From: Semisulcospira habei | Lineage: Eukaryota > Mollusca > Gastropoda > Semisulcospiridae | Direction of reading: 5' to 3' | Assembly: GCA_036245525.1 (NCBI GenBank) | Contig: BTPG01000005.1 | Location: forward strand, 123,209,318-123,273,317 | Length of the DNA stretch: 64,000 nucleotides | Shown: positions 63,325-64,000 of the stretch, one piece after another | Numbering within the stretch: position 1 is the stretch's first letter | How the letters are laid out: each line of letters starts with the position of its first letter | Program-made: the position numbers and the translations under genes | Notes under the pieces: model-generated | What the model was told of the DNA's origin: nothing | The model's input: only the letters and a program-made list of their open reading frames with translations | Database searches by the model: none

Positions 63325-63855
63325 CTAAGGCAGGCGCTTGTCACTTGTCAGTGACCTCATTAACCGCCCTCCTGCTTCCGTCCCCCACCATGGAACCAAA
63401 ATCCGGTAATTGATACTTACTGCAGGCATGCTGACCCTTATGCATGCAAGTGTCTTTCGTTGGGAAAAGTTACGTCTTTGTGTTATGGCTGTGGGAACTT
63501 TGTCAATTTCACAATAAATTCTCGTTCTCGTACATCAACAAATTCTTGTTCTCTTTATTTTCACCATAACCTGCTACACAAGTGTAAGTCATAATGTTGT
63601 CATGTTTGGTATCGGTGTGTAGGTGAGAATTTCAACTTTTGAACGATGTTGCTTCCACAACAGTCACTTTAGGCAGAGATGTGTTATGAATACAAACCAG
63701 TAGGTAGGTGTTACAGCGGCAGAGCGCTGGACCGCCTTGTACTGCACAGTTGCAAGTGCAATATAAATAGAATGAGCGTGCGAGTGTGGAATTTGACCTC
63801 GCCGCGCCTTGGCTCTCTGGCAGCTGGAAGTGAACTAAGTGTCAGCTATGGTAAA
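63325..63855 (-). repeat. Repeat R, inverted copy
   Basis: CAGTGACCTCATTAACCGCC ... GGTTATGGTG-complement ... TTGGCTCTCTGGCAGCTGG: reverse complement of copy 1 over its whole length, with scattered mismatches. Confidence 0.85.
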
Positions 63856-64000
63856 GGCGTGTCGTACACAGCGGTTTCAGTTTGGTCACTTAGTTTGTTC
63901 CAGGCGAGCCGAGAAACTGGGTCACAAGTCGTGCGCGCACGCTGCCTCAGCGAGTCTCTCAGCTGTCGGGCTAGCTGATAAGTGGGCTTCCTGCTAGGCG

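Overview
This window is eukaryotic, repeat-dense genomic DNA, most likely from a mollusc (a gastropod is my guess, low confidence). The reasons are long dinucleotide runs, tandem satellites, remnants of several retroelement classes, and a LINE/SINE 3' tail of the form CGGCGTTAAACCC-AAATAACTAACTAAC that I associate with molluscan genomes. I found no convincing intact host gene and no tRNA or rRNA gene. Essentially every coding stretch belongs to a mobile element. A 500-N scaffold gap lies at 51982-52481.

The centrepiece is a complete Polinton/Maverick (adintovirus-like) element at 21977-39707, 17,731 bp. It has ~155-bp terminal inverted repeats starting AGAG and ending CTCT, and a perfect 6-bp target-site duplication, CTACTT (21971-21976 and 39708-39713). 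It sits inside a SINE-like repeat whose uninterrupted paralogue at 57362-57703 serves as an empty site. The element carries an rve integrase, protein-primed family B DNA polymerase, packaging ATPase, double-jelly-roll-type major capsid candidate, penton-like candidate, and about ten further proteins of unknown function, several with membrane segments. Gene starts repeatedly carry an AATAAAAATG-type context. The copy is recent but not intact: one nonsense codon in the integrase, two homopolymer frameshifts in the polymerase, a 10-bp tandem duplication that splits one structural gene, and other indels. I see no adenain-like protease.

Left of it: 1-8.4 kb is gene-poor old repeat DNA. A Ty3/gypsy-like LTR, primer site and decayed gag lie at 8.4-10 kb. 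A ~355-bp dimeric satellite (satellite A) occupies 10-15.4 kb in both orientations, with a Penelope-type GIY-YIG fragment embedded in it. LINE 3' ends and a long CT microsatellite lie at 15.4-17.3 kb. A broken tyrosine-recombinase-like gene lies at 18.9-21.3 kb.

Right of it: a palindromic foldback insertion (39861-40238) in the same SINE, then a ~190-bp satellite (satellite B) with a poly-G tract at a fixed position (40.4-52.0 kb). Satellite B is interrupted by a truncated LINE, a tRNA-derived SINE, and an apparently full-length RTE-type LINE (48054-51392) with an intact 1025-codon ORF and an 11-bp duplication. From 52.5 to 60.5 kb there are several families of short near-perfect hairpins, most bounded by TTAACCC-like ends. 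The window ends in a ~500-bp repeat present as two direct copies and one inverted copy (61.7-63.9 kb).
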